NCBI GenBank assembly: GCA_031376385.1
Contig: JANMDQ010000031.1
Span: 1-64,000 of the forward strand
Source: Aquisediminimonas sp031376385
Lineage (GTDB): Bacteria > Pseudomonadota > Alphaproteobacteria > Sphingomonadales > Sphingomonadaceae
DNA length: 64,000 nt
Direction of reading: 5' to 3'
Part shown: positions 18,468 to 26,327 of the stretch, in pieces
How the letters are laid out: every line of letters begins with the position of its first letter
Numbering within the stretch: position 1 is the first letter of the stretch
Notes under the pieces: generated by a model
Told to the model about the DNA's origin: nothing
Seen by the model: the letters and a program-made list of their open reading frames with translations, nothing else
The model's database searches: none
Program-made: the position numbers and the translations under genes

Positions 18468-19565
18468 ATGCGCCTTATGATACGTCGCGTCAAATTTGGC
18501 ATCGCCACAATCGCCATTTTGGCATTCGCGGCATACCTTTATACGGGACGTTTTGGCAGCACGCCGCCGTTTCGCGATAGTGCGGGCATTGTCGTTCCGG
18601 GCAGTGTGGCGGCGACGGAGCGGATGACGTTGGGTGGTGTCGAACAATCCGTCACGATCCGCGGGAGGAATGCAAAGGCACCAATTTTGATCTGGTTGCA
18701 CGGCGGTCCGGGGATGGACGCGACCGGCATGTGGCGATTCTATAATGCTGCGCTCGAAGATCATTTCGTTGTTGTCTATTGGACGCAGCGGGGCACAGGG
18801 CGATCATATAGTTCTGACATCCCCATCAAATCCATGAATCGCGCGCAGTTTGTTGCTGATCTTGACCAGCTTATAGGCATTCTTAAGCGCCGGTTCGGGC
18901 AAGAAAAAGTGGCTCTTGCGGGGCACAGTTGGGGTACGAGTATCGGCGTCGCCTATGTTCAAGCCCATCCCGACAATGTGGCGGCTTATGTTGGCATCGG
19001 GCAGATTGCAAATGCCGCAGAAGGCGAGCGAAGATCTTATGCTTATACTGTCGCCGAAGCGAAAAAACGCGGCAATGCTGAGGCTCTTACGGAGCTTACT
19101 AAAATCGGCCCGCCGCCCTATCCTCTGGAGTCTCTCATTGTCCAGCGGGGTTGGCTTGAAGAGTTTGGCGGCGCTTGGCACGAGCCGAGATCGCTACCTC
19201 AGCTGATGCTCACCTCTTACAAAGCGAGCGAAATGACATGGTATGACGGCGTCAAATTTATGCCGGGTCAAGAGTTCTCGGGAAATGCACTTGGACCCGA
19301 AATTGATCGGGTTGACTGGATGGGCACGGCCACGCGCTTCGCCATGCCGGTATTCATCATCGCAGGGCGATATGACCGCAACACGGATGCTGACTTGGCG
19401 CATGAGTATTTTGAAAAGATTGAAGCACCAACCAAGCAATTCAAATGGTTTGAACAATCTGCACACTCTCCGCCCTTCGAGGAGCCTGCTGCGTTCAATG
19501 CGTTCATGATCGACGAAGTCTTACCTGTGGTGCTAAAGGCCCAGCGGGGTAGTTTGGGCCGCTGA
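18468..19565 (+). CDS. Membrane-anchored alpha/beta hydrolase, proline iminopeptidase-like
   Basis: 365-aa serine hydrolase. A short N-terminal hydrophobic segment (FGIATIAILAFAAYLYTG) suggests a membrane anchor or signal. The fold shows the oxyanion segment LHGGPGMDATGMW, then YWTQRGTGRSY and the nucleophile elbow GHSWG (Ser about residue 152). The C-terminal histidine is in SAHSPPFEEP. HGGPG and WTQRGTGRS are typical of the prolyl aminopeptidase branch. The substrate is unknown. The long upstream gap with repeated half-sites may hold its control region. Confidence 0.85.
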   Translation: MRLMIRRVKFGIATIAILAFAAYLYTGRFGSTPPFRDSAGIVVPGSVAATERMTLGGVEQSVTIRGRNAKAPILIWLHGGPGMDATGMWRFYNAALEDHFVVVYWTQRGTGRSYSSDIPIKSMNRAQFVADLDQLIGILKRRFGQEKVALAGHSWGTSIGVAYVQAHPDNVAAYVGIGQIANAAEGERRSYAYTVAEAKKRGNAEALTELTKIGPPPYPLESLIVQRGWLEEFGGAWHEPRSLPQLMLTSYKASEMTWYDGVKFMPGQEFSGNALGPEIDRVDWMGTATRFAMPVFIIAGRYDRNTDADLAHEYFEKIEAPTKQFKWFEQSAHSPPFEEPAAFNAFMIDEVLPVVLKAQRGSLGR

Positions 19566-19665
19566 GGCCAAACGCGCTTTCGTTCAGACCAGCGCAACAG
19601 CGCCAGCTAATCGTGTTTTCAATCCAAAACTCGACTGTCAGCTACTCCCCAACAAACTCGCCCCC

Positions 19666-20064
19666 TCAATCCCCCCAGAAATTCAACTCCAGCAACACAC
19701 CATTGGGGTCCATCGTAAACACCTGTCGCAAACCGACGGCGTCTATCACATTGATCTGCCGTTCCAAACCGCCTGTATCTAGCCGCGCAATCACATCATC
19801 ATAGCCTGAACAATTCAGCGCGACATGGTGGATGGAACCCGTCGGCCCTGGCATCACGTCGCGTTCATAGGTGCGGGGGCAATCGATGCTGTTGATGTGG
19901 ATGATGGCCCGGCCTTCGCCGTCATACATCCACTGCGCGTTTTCGGGTGTTAATGGCGGCGGGGCGTTGCGGGTTTCAAGGTCAAACATCTCGGCATAAA
20001 AGCGTGCCGTGCCTGCCAGATCAGCAGTGATGATGTTGATATGATCGAGTGCATTGACCTTCAC
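19666..20064 (-). CDS. VOC (glyoxalase/dioxygenase) superfamily protein
   Basis: 132-aa single VOC module: beta-alpha-beta-beta-beta folds starting LDHINIITADLAGTARFYAEMFDLE and ending TMDPNGVLLELNFWGD. The metal-ligand positions (His of LDHI, His of IHHVALNC, Glu of LLELN) are present, so it is probably a metal-dependent lyase, isomerase or dioxygenase acting on a small molecule. It starts at GTG 20064, with GAGGAG about 7 nt upstream. It is a monocistronic gene inserted against the surrounding plus-strand genes. The substrate is not predictable. Confidence 0.8.
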   Translation of the reverse strand: MKVNALDHINIITADLAGTARFYAEMFDLETRNAPPPLTPENAQWMYDGEGRAIIHINSIDCPRTYERDVMPGPTGSIHHVALNCSGYDDVIARLDTGGLERQINVIDAVGLRQVFTMDPNGVLLELNFWGD

Positions 20065-20276
20065 AGAAACAGCTCCTCAGCTTTTGAACATCACCATCTT
20101 ATTCCCGTTCATCAACGCGCGGTCCGCCAAATGCAAGCGAACTGCTTTGGCCAGAGCGGCGAAGGATGCGCCATTTGGTCGCAAAATCCTCGCCATCATG
20201 GGCTATGTTGCCTCCCTGATTTCCCACCTCTCTTCCCCATTTGCATCCGTCGCCTGACATCTCTATTTGCACACCC

Positions 20277-21035
20277 GTGTTCAAACGCCTCTTCTCTCGC
20301 AAAACCGAAACGCCCACTGCCGTCCATAAAGCGCCAGCGGGCGAACGTATTTATGCCATTGGTGATATTCACGGACGGCTGGATTTGCTTGATCAGTTGC
20401 TCGCCAAGATCGATGCAGACGATGCAGAGCGTGGAAAGGCCAAAACGCGGCTCATCATTCTGGGCGATTTGCCTGATCGCGGGCCAGAATCGCGCGGTGT
20501 TATTGAACGGTTGATGGCGCTGGCGAGCACCAATGACGAGATTATACTTCTGATCGGCAATCATGAGGAACTGATGATCCGCACGTGGGAGGGGGATCGC
20601 CAAGTGGCGGGAACCTTCAACCGGGTTGGGGGCCGGGCGACACTGCTGAGTTACGGCGTTGATCCTGAGGACTATGACAGTTGGGATTTGACGGATCTGG
20701 CGCAGAATATGTCGCGCTATGTGCCGCAGTCGCATATCGATTTTATGCGCGGGTTTCGCGATTATTATCAGGCGGGCGATTATCTGTTCGTTCACGCGGG
20801 GATTGCGCCGGGCATTGCCATTGAGGACCAAGACCCCCTGGATTTGCGCTGGATCCGCCGGACCTTCCTTGAATCAACCGCAGATCACGGCGCAATGGTG
20901 ATCCATGGCCATACGATCACAGACAGCGTTGATGAACGCCCCAACCGTATTGGCATTGATACGGGCGCCTTTGGATCAGGTATATTGACAGCGATTGGCG
21001 TCGAAGGTGCTGACCGCTGGTTCCTGTCCACATGA
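20277..21035 (+). CDS. PPP-type serine/threonine phosphatase or diadenosine-tetraphosphatase-like protein
   Basis: Cytoplasmic metallophosphatase of 252 aa with all PPP signature blocks: GDIHGRLD, GDLPDRGPESRGV, GNHEE, and late histidines FVHAGIAPG and VIHGHT. It may dephosphorylate proteins or dinucleoside polyphosphates. The frame is open from a TTG at 20241. The GTG at 20277 gives VFKRLFSRKT, a more usual start for this group, though neither has a strong ribosome site. The stop overlaps nadD as ATGA, so the two are co-translated. Confidence 0.85.
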   Translation: MFKRLFSRKTETPTAVHKAPAGERIYAIGDIHGRLDLLDQLLAKIDADDAERGKAKTRLIILGDLPDRGPESRGVIERLMALASTNDEIILLIGNHEELMIRTWEGDRQVAGTFNRVGGRATLLSYGVDPEDYDSWDLTDLAQNMSRYVPQSHIDFMRGFRDYYQAGDYLFVHAGIAPGIAIEDQDPLDLRWIRRTFLESTADHGAMVIHGHTITDSVDERPNRIGIDTGAFGSGILTAIGVEGADRWFLST

Positions 21036-21667
21036 GAAAGACGACGGCGCTGCTCGGCGGATCGTTTAATCCGGCCCATGCTGGGCACCGGCACATCAGC
21101 CTGTTTGCGGCGAAGGCACTAAACCTAGAAGAGGTCTGGTGGCTGGTATCGCCTGGAAACCCCTTAAAAGAAGGCGCAGGCGACATGGCGACGCTGCTGG
21201 ACCGCGTCAAATCCGCCCGCGCACAGTCACGCCGCAGCCCCATCAAGGTGACGGCAATTGAGCAATCCTTGGGCACGCGATTCACCGTCGATACGCTTTC
21301 GGCCCTTGTGCGCCGCTTCCCAAATCGGCGTTTCATCTGGCTGATGGGGGCTGACAATCTCGCCCAATTTCACCGCTGGCGCGATTGGCGGAGGTTAGCC
21401 GCGCTGATGCCGATTGCAGTTATCGCGCGTCCCGGCTATGAAGGACATGCACGAGCGAGCCGCGCTGCGGGCGCGCTGAGGAAATTCGTCCATCCCCAGC
21501 GCCAAATGAAAAATTGGACCCAGTGGAGACCTCCGGCCCTCGTGCTGTTGCGCTTTAGACCAGACAATAGCTCAGCCACCGCCATTAGGCGTGCGAACCC
21601 GGATTGGCACCATCACTATTCCCCCACCCCTGTGCGCGACGCTGTGACGCGCCTCACCCTTGATTGA
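21032..21667 (+). CDS. nadD: Nicotinate-nucleotide adenylyltransferase
   Basis: Adenylylates nicotinate mononucleotide in NAD synthesis. The nucleotidyltransferase start TALLGGSFNPAHAGHRHIS contains the HxGH-type motif. WLVSPGNPLK, the core FIWLMGADNLAQFHRW and the C-terminal SSATAIR (ISSTxIR-type) motif are present. The length of 211 aa is normal. It forms a tight run with rsfS and rlmH, the common order in Alphaproteobacteria. Confidence 0.95.
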   Translation: MRKTTALLGGSFNPAHAGHRHISLFAAKALNLEEVWWLVSPGNPLKEGAGDMATLLDRVKSARAQSRRSPIKVTAIEQSLGTRFTVDTLSALVRRFPNRRFIWLMGADNLAQFHRWRDWRRLAALMPIAVIARPGYEGHARASRAAGALRKFVHPQRQMKNWTQWRPPALVLLRFRPDNSSATAIRRANPDWHHHYSPTPVRDAVTRLTLD

Positions 21668-22089
21668 GACCTGATTTGCCCGCCCCCAAAACTGCTGCCG
21701 CCAATGCCCCTAATTCCAAAACTGGCGCGAAAGCCAAGCCTGTAGACAGCGTCGATGCGTTGCACGAAATGATCCTAAAATCGCTCGATGATGACCAAGC
21801 GGTGGAAACGATTTCGATTCCCCTCGCCGGCAAATCAGCAATTGCCGATCACATGGTGATCGCCAGTGGCCGGTCCACCCGTCAGGTCGCTTCAATGGCG
21901 GAAAAGCTGGCGCGCGCGATCAAAACCGAATTTGGCCGCAGTGCGCGGATAGAAGGCCTACCCGCCGCTGATTGGGTGCTGATTGATGCAGGCGATGTGA
22001 TCGTTCACCTCTTCCGCCCCGAAGTGCGCAGTTTCTATAACCTTGAGCGCATGTGGGCCTTTGGTGACGCGCCCCCGCCCGCATTTTGA
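21664..22089 (+). CDS. rsfS: Ribosomal silencing factor RsfS
   Basis: Binds ribosomal protein L14 and blocks subunit joining under starvation. It has the RsfS core: LDDDQAVETISIPLAGKSAIADHMVIASGRSTRQV, IEGLPAADWVLIDAGDVIVHLFRPEVRSFYNLERMW. The Lys/Ala/Pro-rich N-terminal tail is not conserved. The start is TTG at 21664, overlapping the nadD stop, or TTG at 21676. Confidence 0.93.
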   Translation: MRPDLPAPKTAAANAPNSKTGAKAKPVDSVDALHEMILKSLDDDQAVETISIPLAGKSAIADHMVIASGRSTRQVASMAEKLARAIKTEFGRSARIEGLPAADWVLIDAGDVIVHLFRPEVRSFYNLERMWAFGDAPPPAF

Positions 22090-22508
22090 AGCTTCACATC
22101 ATTGCCCGGGGCCGGATTGGGCGCGGAGCAGAGGCAGAACTGATTGACCGTTATGTGAAGCGGATCAGTTGGCCGTTTCAGATTACAGAACTCCCCGACA
22201 TAGGCGGCAAAGCCCCGCCCCTACTGCCCCAATCGAAGGTCATCGCCTTGGATGAAGGCGGTGAGCAAATCGGCTCAACCGATATTGCCAAGTTGATGGA
22301 GGGGTGGCGCGACTCGGGCGTTCGGGAACTGCGCTTCCTAATTGGTGCAGCAGATGGGTTGTCGCCGGAAGAGCGTCGCTCTGCGGATAAAATCCTATCT
22401 TTTGGTCGTGCGACATGGCCGCATCTGATGGTCCGGGCGATGCTCGCCGAACAGCTTTACCGCGCGACGAGCATTATCGCAGGGCATCCCTATCACCGCG
22501 AAGGGTGA
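22086..22508 (+). CDS. rlmH: 23S rRNA (pseudouridine1915-N3)-methyltransferase RlmH
   Basis: SPOUT methyltransferase that modifies pseudouridine 1915 of 23S rRNA. Its length of 140 aa is close to the family norm. The knot region FLIGAADGLSPEERRSADKI and the tail LMVRAMLAEQLYRATSI plus HPYHREG are intact. The TTG start at 22086 overlaps the rsfS stop (TTGA). It ends 8 bp from the converging gene at 22517. Confidence 0.95.
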   Translation: MKLHIIARGRIGRGAEAELIDRYVKRISWPFQITELPDIGGKAPPLLPQSKVIALDEGGEQIGSTDIAKLMEGWRDSGVRELRFLIGAADGLSPEERRSADKILSFGRATWPHLMVRAMLAEQLYRATSIIAGHPYHREG

Positions 22509-22516
22509 GGTTTTTT

Positions 22517-23266
22517 CTAAAACTCCTCAAGCAAACGCCCCAGCCCTTGCACCTTATCGCTTATCCCAAAGGCCCTTAGCGCATGCCAGTAAGTAGCTGT
22601 ATTGATGGCAATAACAGGCTTCCGCAGACGAACCTCAGTTTCCGCTGCCTGCCGCATCATTGACAGGTTCGTACCCACCTGCACCACTGCATCCACATCT
22701 GGCCCGTCGAGATATGCAAGTACCTCCGTAAGGCGCTGTGGTGGAACCTTCGCAATGTCGGTCCAGCTTTGGCATTGCAGCGGCACTTCCCGCACGACAT
22801 CAAATCCGCTTTCGCGCAAATAATTGCTCACTTCTGCGTTCGCGACTGGAAAATAGGGGGAAACAAAGCTCACCCGCTTGATACCACCATAAGCCCGCAA
22901 GGCCGCGACCAGCGCTTCTGAACCAATGCTCAGATCAATCCCACCAGCGCAGTCCACAACCTGCCGTTTAAACGCCTCTCCACCAGCAATGCCGCCGTAA
23001 AAGGTGATGGCAGACATTCCCATCACCAGATAATCAGGCTTGCACGTAATCACGGAGCGCACCGCATCCAGCACATTATTGGCAATGGCGGCTGTGCCTG
23101 CAAGGAAATCAGCATCTGTCAGCGCGGTCGGATCTGTTACATAGATCCCGCGATATTGGTTCGTTACGCCCGGCACACGCATCGCATCGAAATCGGGTTG
23201 GACCACAGTGTTGGTTGATGGTCCGATCACCCCAAACACCGCGCGATAGCCCAGCACATCCGTCAT
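22517..23266 (-). CDS. Asp/Glu racemase / arylmalonate decarboxylase-fold protein lacking the usual catalytic cysteine
   Basis: 249 aa, related to maleate isomerase and arylmalonate decarboxylase (AMDase). It has GVIGPSTNTVVQPDF at the N-terminus, MGMSAITFYGG where AMDase has the oxyanion-hole TSLSFYRG, and INTATYWHALRA near the C-terminus. At the position of the catalytic Cys (SCGG in AMDase, CT in maleate isomerases) it reads VQVGTNLSM, so neither usual cysteine is present. Other Cys lie in VITCKPDY, VDCAGG and QCQSW. It overlaps the stop of the upstream flavin hydroxylase (TGATG), so the two form an operon and probably act in one pathway. The reaction is unknown. Confidence 0.8.
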   Translation of the reverse strand: MTDVLGYRAVFGVIGPSTNTVVQPDFDAMRVPGVTNQYRGIYVTDPTALTDADFLAGTAAIANNVLDAVRSVITCKPDYLVMGMSAITFYGGIAGGEAFKRQVVDCAGGIDLSIGSEALVAALRAYGGIKRVSFVSPYFPVANAEVSNYLRESGFDVVREVPLQCQSWTDIAKVPPQRLTEVLAYLDGPDVDAVVQVGTNLSMMRQAAETEVRLRKPVIAINTATYWHALRAFGISDKVQGLGRLLEEF

Positions 23267-24468
23267 CAGTTGATCACCGCTGCTTGCGTCAAGCTTTCAA
23301 ACATCGCTTGTCGCATCAGGTATGCACGACGTTTTTCGTCATCATCACGGATCGCCTCCATATCAGCACGCCGCTGTTGGTGCGCTTCGCCGTTGCTGAC
23401 TTTCAAATAGGCCATATTCTGCATGGTCTGTGCCTGAATGAAATCATGCGTCACGGTGCGCCGGCTGCGGTCGTAGCGGGCAATACGATCCATATTTGCG
23501 CCGTGTCTGATGATTGGTTCCAATTCGCCGAACAAGCTGAACGCGTCATGGATGCCTGAATTCATCCCGAAACCGCCCAATGGATTGTTCAGATGCGCGG
23601 AATCGCCAATCAGGATCACGCGACCCTGCGCGAAGCTTTTCGCTACACGCTGATGGACCCGGTACAAGGTGCGGTGGGGCGTTCCCACTGACGCGCCATC
23701 ACCAATCAACCGATCAAAAATCGAATTCTTTATCGCATCGGACTTCAACTCTTCATCGGACATGGCCTCATCGGCTGGCACCAACACCCGCCAAAGGCTT
23801 GGTACGCGGAGCAGCACAAGCCATTCCTCAGGATCTGACACATAATTAACGTAAGCCAAGTTGGGCAAATGATCCGCGAGCTCGGTCTTTGTTGTCAGGC
23901 AAAGGAATTTCTCAGGGTAAGTGAAACCGTCAAACCCGATGCCAAGCCATTTGCGCACGAGGCTGTTGGCACCGTCTGCCCCGATCAGCCAGTCACACTG
24001 ATAACGTTCAATCTCTAAAGCGCCTTCCGCATAAACGGTGACGCCACTGTGATCCTGTTCAAAGGATAGGAGTTTTCGATTGAAGTGAATTTGTGCAGTC
24101 GATTGCGCCTTTAACCCTTCGGCCAAGGCGCGCGAAAGGTGGTATTGCTCACATTGGATGCGATAAGGATAGCGTGTGACGTCAGACAGTTCCGACAGGT
24201 CAAATTCAACAAAATCGCCAGACTGACGGTCCCGCCAGTGATAAATTGGCGCTTTTAAGCCCTTTTCGAGGAGAGTTGACGTAATGCCAATCTGATCCAG
24301 CATCTCTAACGTGGGCGGATGGAATGTGGAGGCGCGCAAATCTTGGGCGCAATCCTCCCCAGTTTCCAGCAAGATTACATCGATCCCGGATTGCGCCAAC
24401 AGCGTCGCCATCACAGTGCCCACCGGGCCTGCGCCTGCAATCAAAACTTGGCAATGTTGTACGCTCAT
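23266..24468 (-). CDS. FAD-dependent aromatic hydroxylase (group A flavin monooxygenase)
   Basis: 400-aa NAD(P)H-dependent hydroxylase related to MhpA, PobA and UbiH types. All three family motifs are visible: the N-terminal Rossmann GAGPVGTVMATLLAQSG, the DG motif DWLIGADGANSLVR and the GD motif VILIGDSAHLNNPLGGFGMNSG. It probably hydroxylates a phenolic or related ring substrate. The frame is open to 24513, but the ATG at 24468 (MSVQHCQVLIAGAG) places the Rossmann motif correctly. It is the first gene of a two-gene operon, and a candidate IclR operator lies 63 bp upstream. Confidence 0.87.
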   Translation of the reverse strand: MSVQHCQVLIAGAGPVGTVMATLLAQSGIDVILLETGEDCAQDLRASTFHPPTLEMLDQIGITSTLLEKGLKAPIYHWRDRQSGDFVEFDLSELSDVTRYPYRIQCEQYHLSRALAEGLKAQSTAQIHFNRKLLSFEQDHSGVTVYAEGALEIERYQCDWLIGADGANSLVRKWLGIGFDGFTYPEKFLCLTTKTELADHLPNLAYVNYVSDPEEWLVLLRVPSLWRVLVPADEAMSDEELKSDAIKNSIFDRLIGDGASVGTPHRTLYRVHQRVAKSFAQGRVILIGDSAHLNNPLGGFGMNSGIHDAFSLFGELEPIIRHGANMDRIARYDRSRRTVTHDFIQAQTMQNMAYLKVSNGEAHQQRRADMEAIRDDDEKRRAYLMRQAMFESLTQAAVIN

Positions 24469-24530
24469 TACGTCTCCTCTGTCCCCATCTATGCAAGGCA
24501 GAGCCAATGTCACCCCTGCCCAAACGGAGA

Positions 24531-24549
24531 CTATCCGACTGGCGAAGAA
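24531..24549. promoter_or_regulatory. Candidate IclR operator (copy 1)
   Basis: CTATCCGACTGGCGAAGAA matches the site at 29868-29886 in 17 of 19 positions, including an unbroken 15-base core. It sits between the divergent hydroxylase and methyltransferase genes, as expected of an operator serving both. Confidence 0.6.
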
Positions 24550-24582
24550 TCCACTGGCGCACGGCGCTTAAGTGCGTAATTC

Positions 24583-24604
24583 TAAGTCTAAGGTAAGTCT
24601 AAGG
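24583..24604 (+). repeat. Tandem 11-bp repeat before the methyltransferase gene
   Basis: TAAGTCTAAGG occurs twice without a gap (24583-24593, 24594-24604), in the leader of the gene starting at 24627. The 11-bp period suits same-face protein binding. It could equally be a recent slippage duplication. Confidence 0.55.
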
Positions 24605-24626
24605 AATGTCAGTAGGGAGAGTGACG

Positions 24627-25850
24627 ATGGATATGCTCAACACATTTCAGCAGGCGAGCCATGCCGCCCTGCCCCGCGCCACCCAAGATGAACGCAGCCG
24701 CCAAGAATTTACAAAGAGCCTTAAGCAGTTTGTGCAGCAGGGTCTGCTCCCCGGCCTTGCGCCTGTATTCCAAAACCGCGCTGCGAAAAGTTTTGAGCGT
24801 GAGACAGGGCGCGCGCCAGCGGACCGGTGGGACATTCGCAAAGCGATGGTGCCGGATGTTTACTTCCAACATTATGCCGCCACTAACCGCATTGCGCAGG
24901 AATTGATCTGGGAATCGGTGATCGGATCGATTGAACATCAACTACCAGAACTGATCGAAACCGCGAAACACTTGTCAACCGCCGCCCCGACAACCGTCGA
25001 ATCCAGCTCTGATTTCGCCGTCCCGCGCTACGTCAGTGCAATTGATATTCACTGTATGCCCGGCGGCTATGCCAGTGAAGCGTCGCCCGACGACATCACA
25101 GCAGGCGCACTTTATGATCGCGGCGTCTATCTTTATGCCATGGGTTATATGGGGCCCAATAATGACGATATGGGGCGTTCGGTCTGCAACTATGTCATGC
25201 GGAATTTGAAGGGGTTCACCCCCTCGGCGATCCTCGACATGGGCTGCACGGTCGGCCATTCGACTGTGCCTTACAAGGAACTGTTTCCAAACGCCGAAGT
25301 CACCGGAATCGACGTCGGCGGCCCGTGTGTGCGCTATGCCCACGCGCGGGCGGCAGCACTTGGCCACCCTATTCATTTCCTGCAACGCAATGCAGAGGAA
25401 ACCGGCTTTCCTGACGCGAGCTTTGATCTAATCGTCAGCCATATCTTGCTGCATGAAACGAGCGGGAAAGCGATGCCGCGGATCATGGCGGAGTGCCACC
25501 GGCTGCTCAAACCCGGCGGCTACATGATCCACGCCGATTTGCCGCCCTTTGACCTGATGGACCCGTTTACGCAGTTCATTCTCGACAATGAAACTTATTA
25601 TAATAACGAACCTTTCTGGGGGCCGATGCGCGATAAGGATCAAGTGCAAATGGCCGTTGAAGCTGGCTTCGTGCGGGAGGATATCAAGTTTGATACTGCC
25701 CCGATGGCCGTGATGGAGTTCGCTGCTCAAGCCGAAGCAGGTTATTCCGCAGACGCTGCAGAGGCCGTTGCTGACAGAGATTTTGTTGCAGGGGAATATG
25801 CGCCGGGTGGCGGCTGGGAAGTCTTGATCGCACGAAAGGCTGCCGCATGA
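24627..25850 (+). CDS. Class I SAM methyltransferase with a long helical N-terminal domain
   Basis: 407 aa. The first 190 or so residues are helical with no motif I know (KQFVQQGLLPGLAPVFQNRA, DRWDIRKAMVPD). The methyltransferase domain follows: motif I ILDMGCTVGHSTVPY (about residue 201), acidic TGIDVGGPCVRYA, then FPDASFDLIVSHILLHE and LLKPGGYMIHADLPP. The ATG at 24606 is possible, but the ATG at 24627 has GGGAGAG correctly placed. The next small gene overlaps by ATGA. It lies in the putative IclR regulon, so it may methylate an intermediate of that pathway. Confidence 0.82.
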   Translation: MDMLNTFQQASHAALPRATQDERSRQEFTKSLKQFVQQGLLPGLAPVFQNRAAKSFERETGRAPADRWDIRKAMVPDVYFQHYAATNRIAQELIWESVIGSIEHQLPELIETAKHLSTAAPTTVESSSDFAVPRYVSAIDIHCMPGGYASEASPDDITAGALYDRGVYLYAMGYMGPNNDDMGRSVCNYVMRNLKGFTPSAILDMGCTVGHSTVPYKELFPNAEVTGIDVGGPCVRYAHARAAALGHPIHFLQRNAEETGFPDASFDLIVSHILLHETSGKAMPRIMAECHRLLKPGGYMIHADLPPFDLMDPFTQFILDNETYYNNEPFWGPMRDKDQVQMAVEAGFVREDIKFDTAPMAVMEFAAQAEAGYSADAAEAVADRDFVAGEYAPGGGWEVLIARKAAA

Positions 25851-26194
25851 TTGAACGCAATGCCAAGGGAAAACGCCCGCTGTTTTACGAAGCAGAGGGC
25901 ATGGATCAGGCGATGTCGATGATCCTTGTCCTCGCCAATGAATTGATGGTCGTGCGTGACCGGCTGGATACTGTGGAGCGCGTCGCTGCGGCCAAGGGCG
26001 TGATTTTGGAGCCGGAGATTGAGGCGTTTGAGCCCGATCAAGCGGTGTTGGAAGTTCGCGAAGGGCGGCGGCAGGATTTCCTTGCGCGGCTTTATTACTT
26101 AGCCCGCAAGCAAGCAGCGGAATTGGCGAGTGGGGACAGTGCGGAGCGATATACGCAAGCACTGGACGCAATTGCGGTGGGGGAAGTCGATTGA
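25847..26194 (+). CDS. Small uncharacterised protein coupled to the methyltransferase
   Basis: 115 aa, highly charged and predicted helical throughout (MDQAMSMILVLANELMVVRDRLDTVERVAAAKG, then VREGRRQDFLARLYYLARKQAAEL). No signal peptide or known domain. It overlaps the methyltransferase stop by ATGA, so an obligate partner or accessory subunit is a reasonable guess. Function unknown. Confidence 0.75.
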   Translation: MIERNAKGKRPLFYEAEGMDQAMSMILVLANELMVVRDRLDTVERVAAAKGVILEPEIEAFEPDQAVLEVREGRRQDFLARLYYLARKQAAELASGDSAERYTQALDAIAVGEVD

Positions 26195-26218
26195 CTCATT
26201 TGTCGGCAATCTATCGAA

Positions 26219-26291
26219 CCGCTCAGGCTGAGCTTGACGAAGCCTTATTGGGCGCTTTCAACCAAGGCTTCGTCAAGCTCAGCCTGAGCGG
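26219..26291. repeat. Perfect 28-bp inverted repeat (REP-like intergenic element)
   Basis: Left arm 26219-26246 and right arm 26264-26291 are exact reverse complements around a 17-nt loop. A second copy is cut by the left window edge at 1-51. The arms contain the string TTCGTCAAGCTCAG, similar to the TTCGACAAGCTCAG in the hairpin near 37.85 kb. It is probably a mobile REP-type palindrome, or it separates transcription units. Confidence 0.9.
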
Positions 26292-26327
26292 AATTCGGGT
26301 GTTTGGCCATTGTGTGGGAGTTGCTTT

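Noticed and set aside
20196..20831. 211-aa minus-strand frame antisense to the metallophosphatase
   Set aside because: Mirror frame of a gene with all PPP motifs on the plus strand; its own product has no family features.
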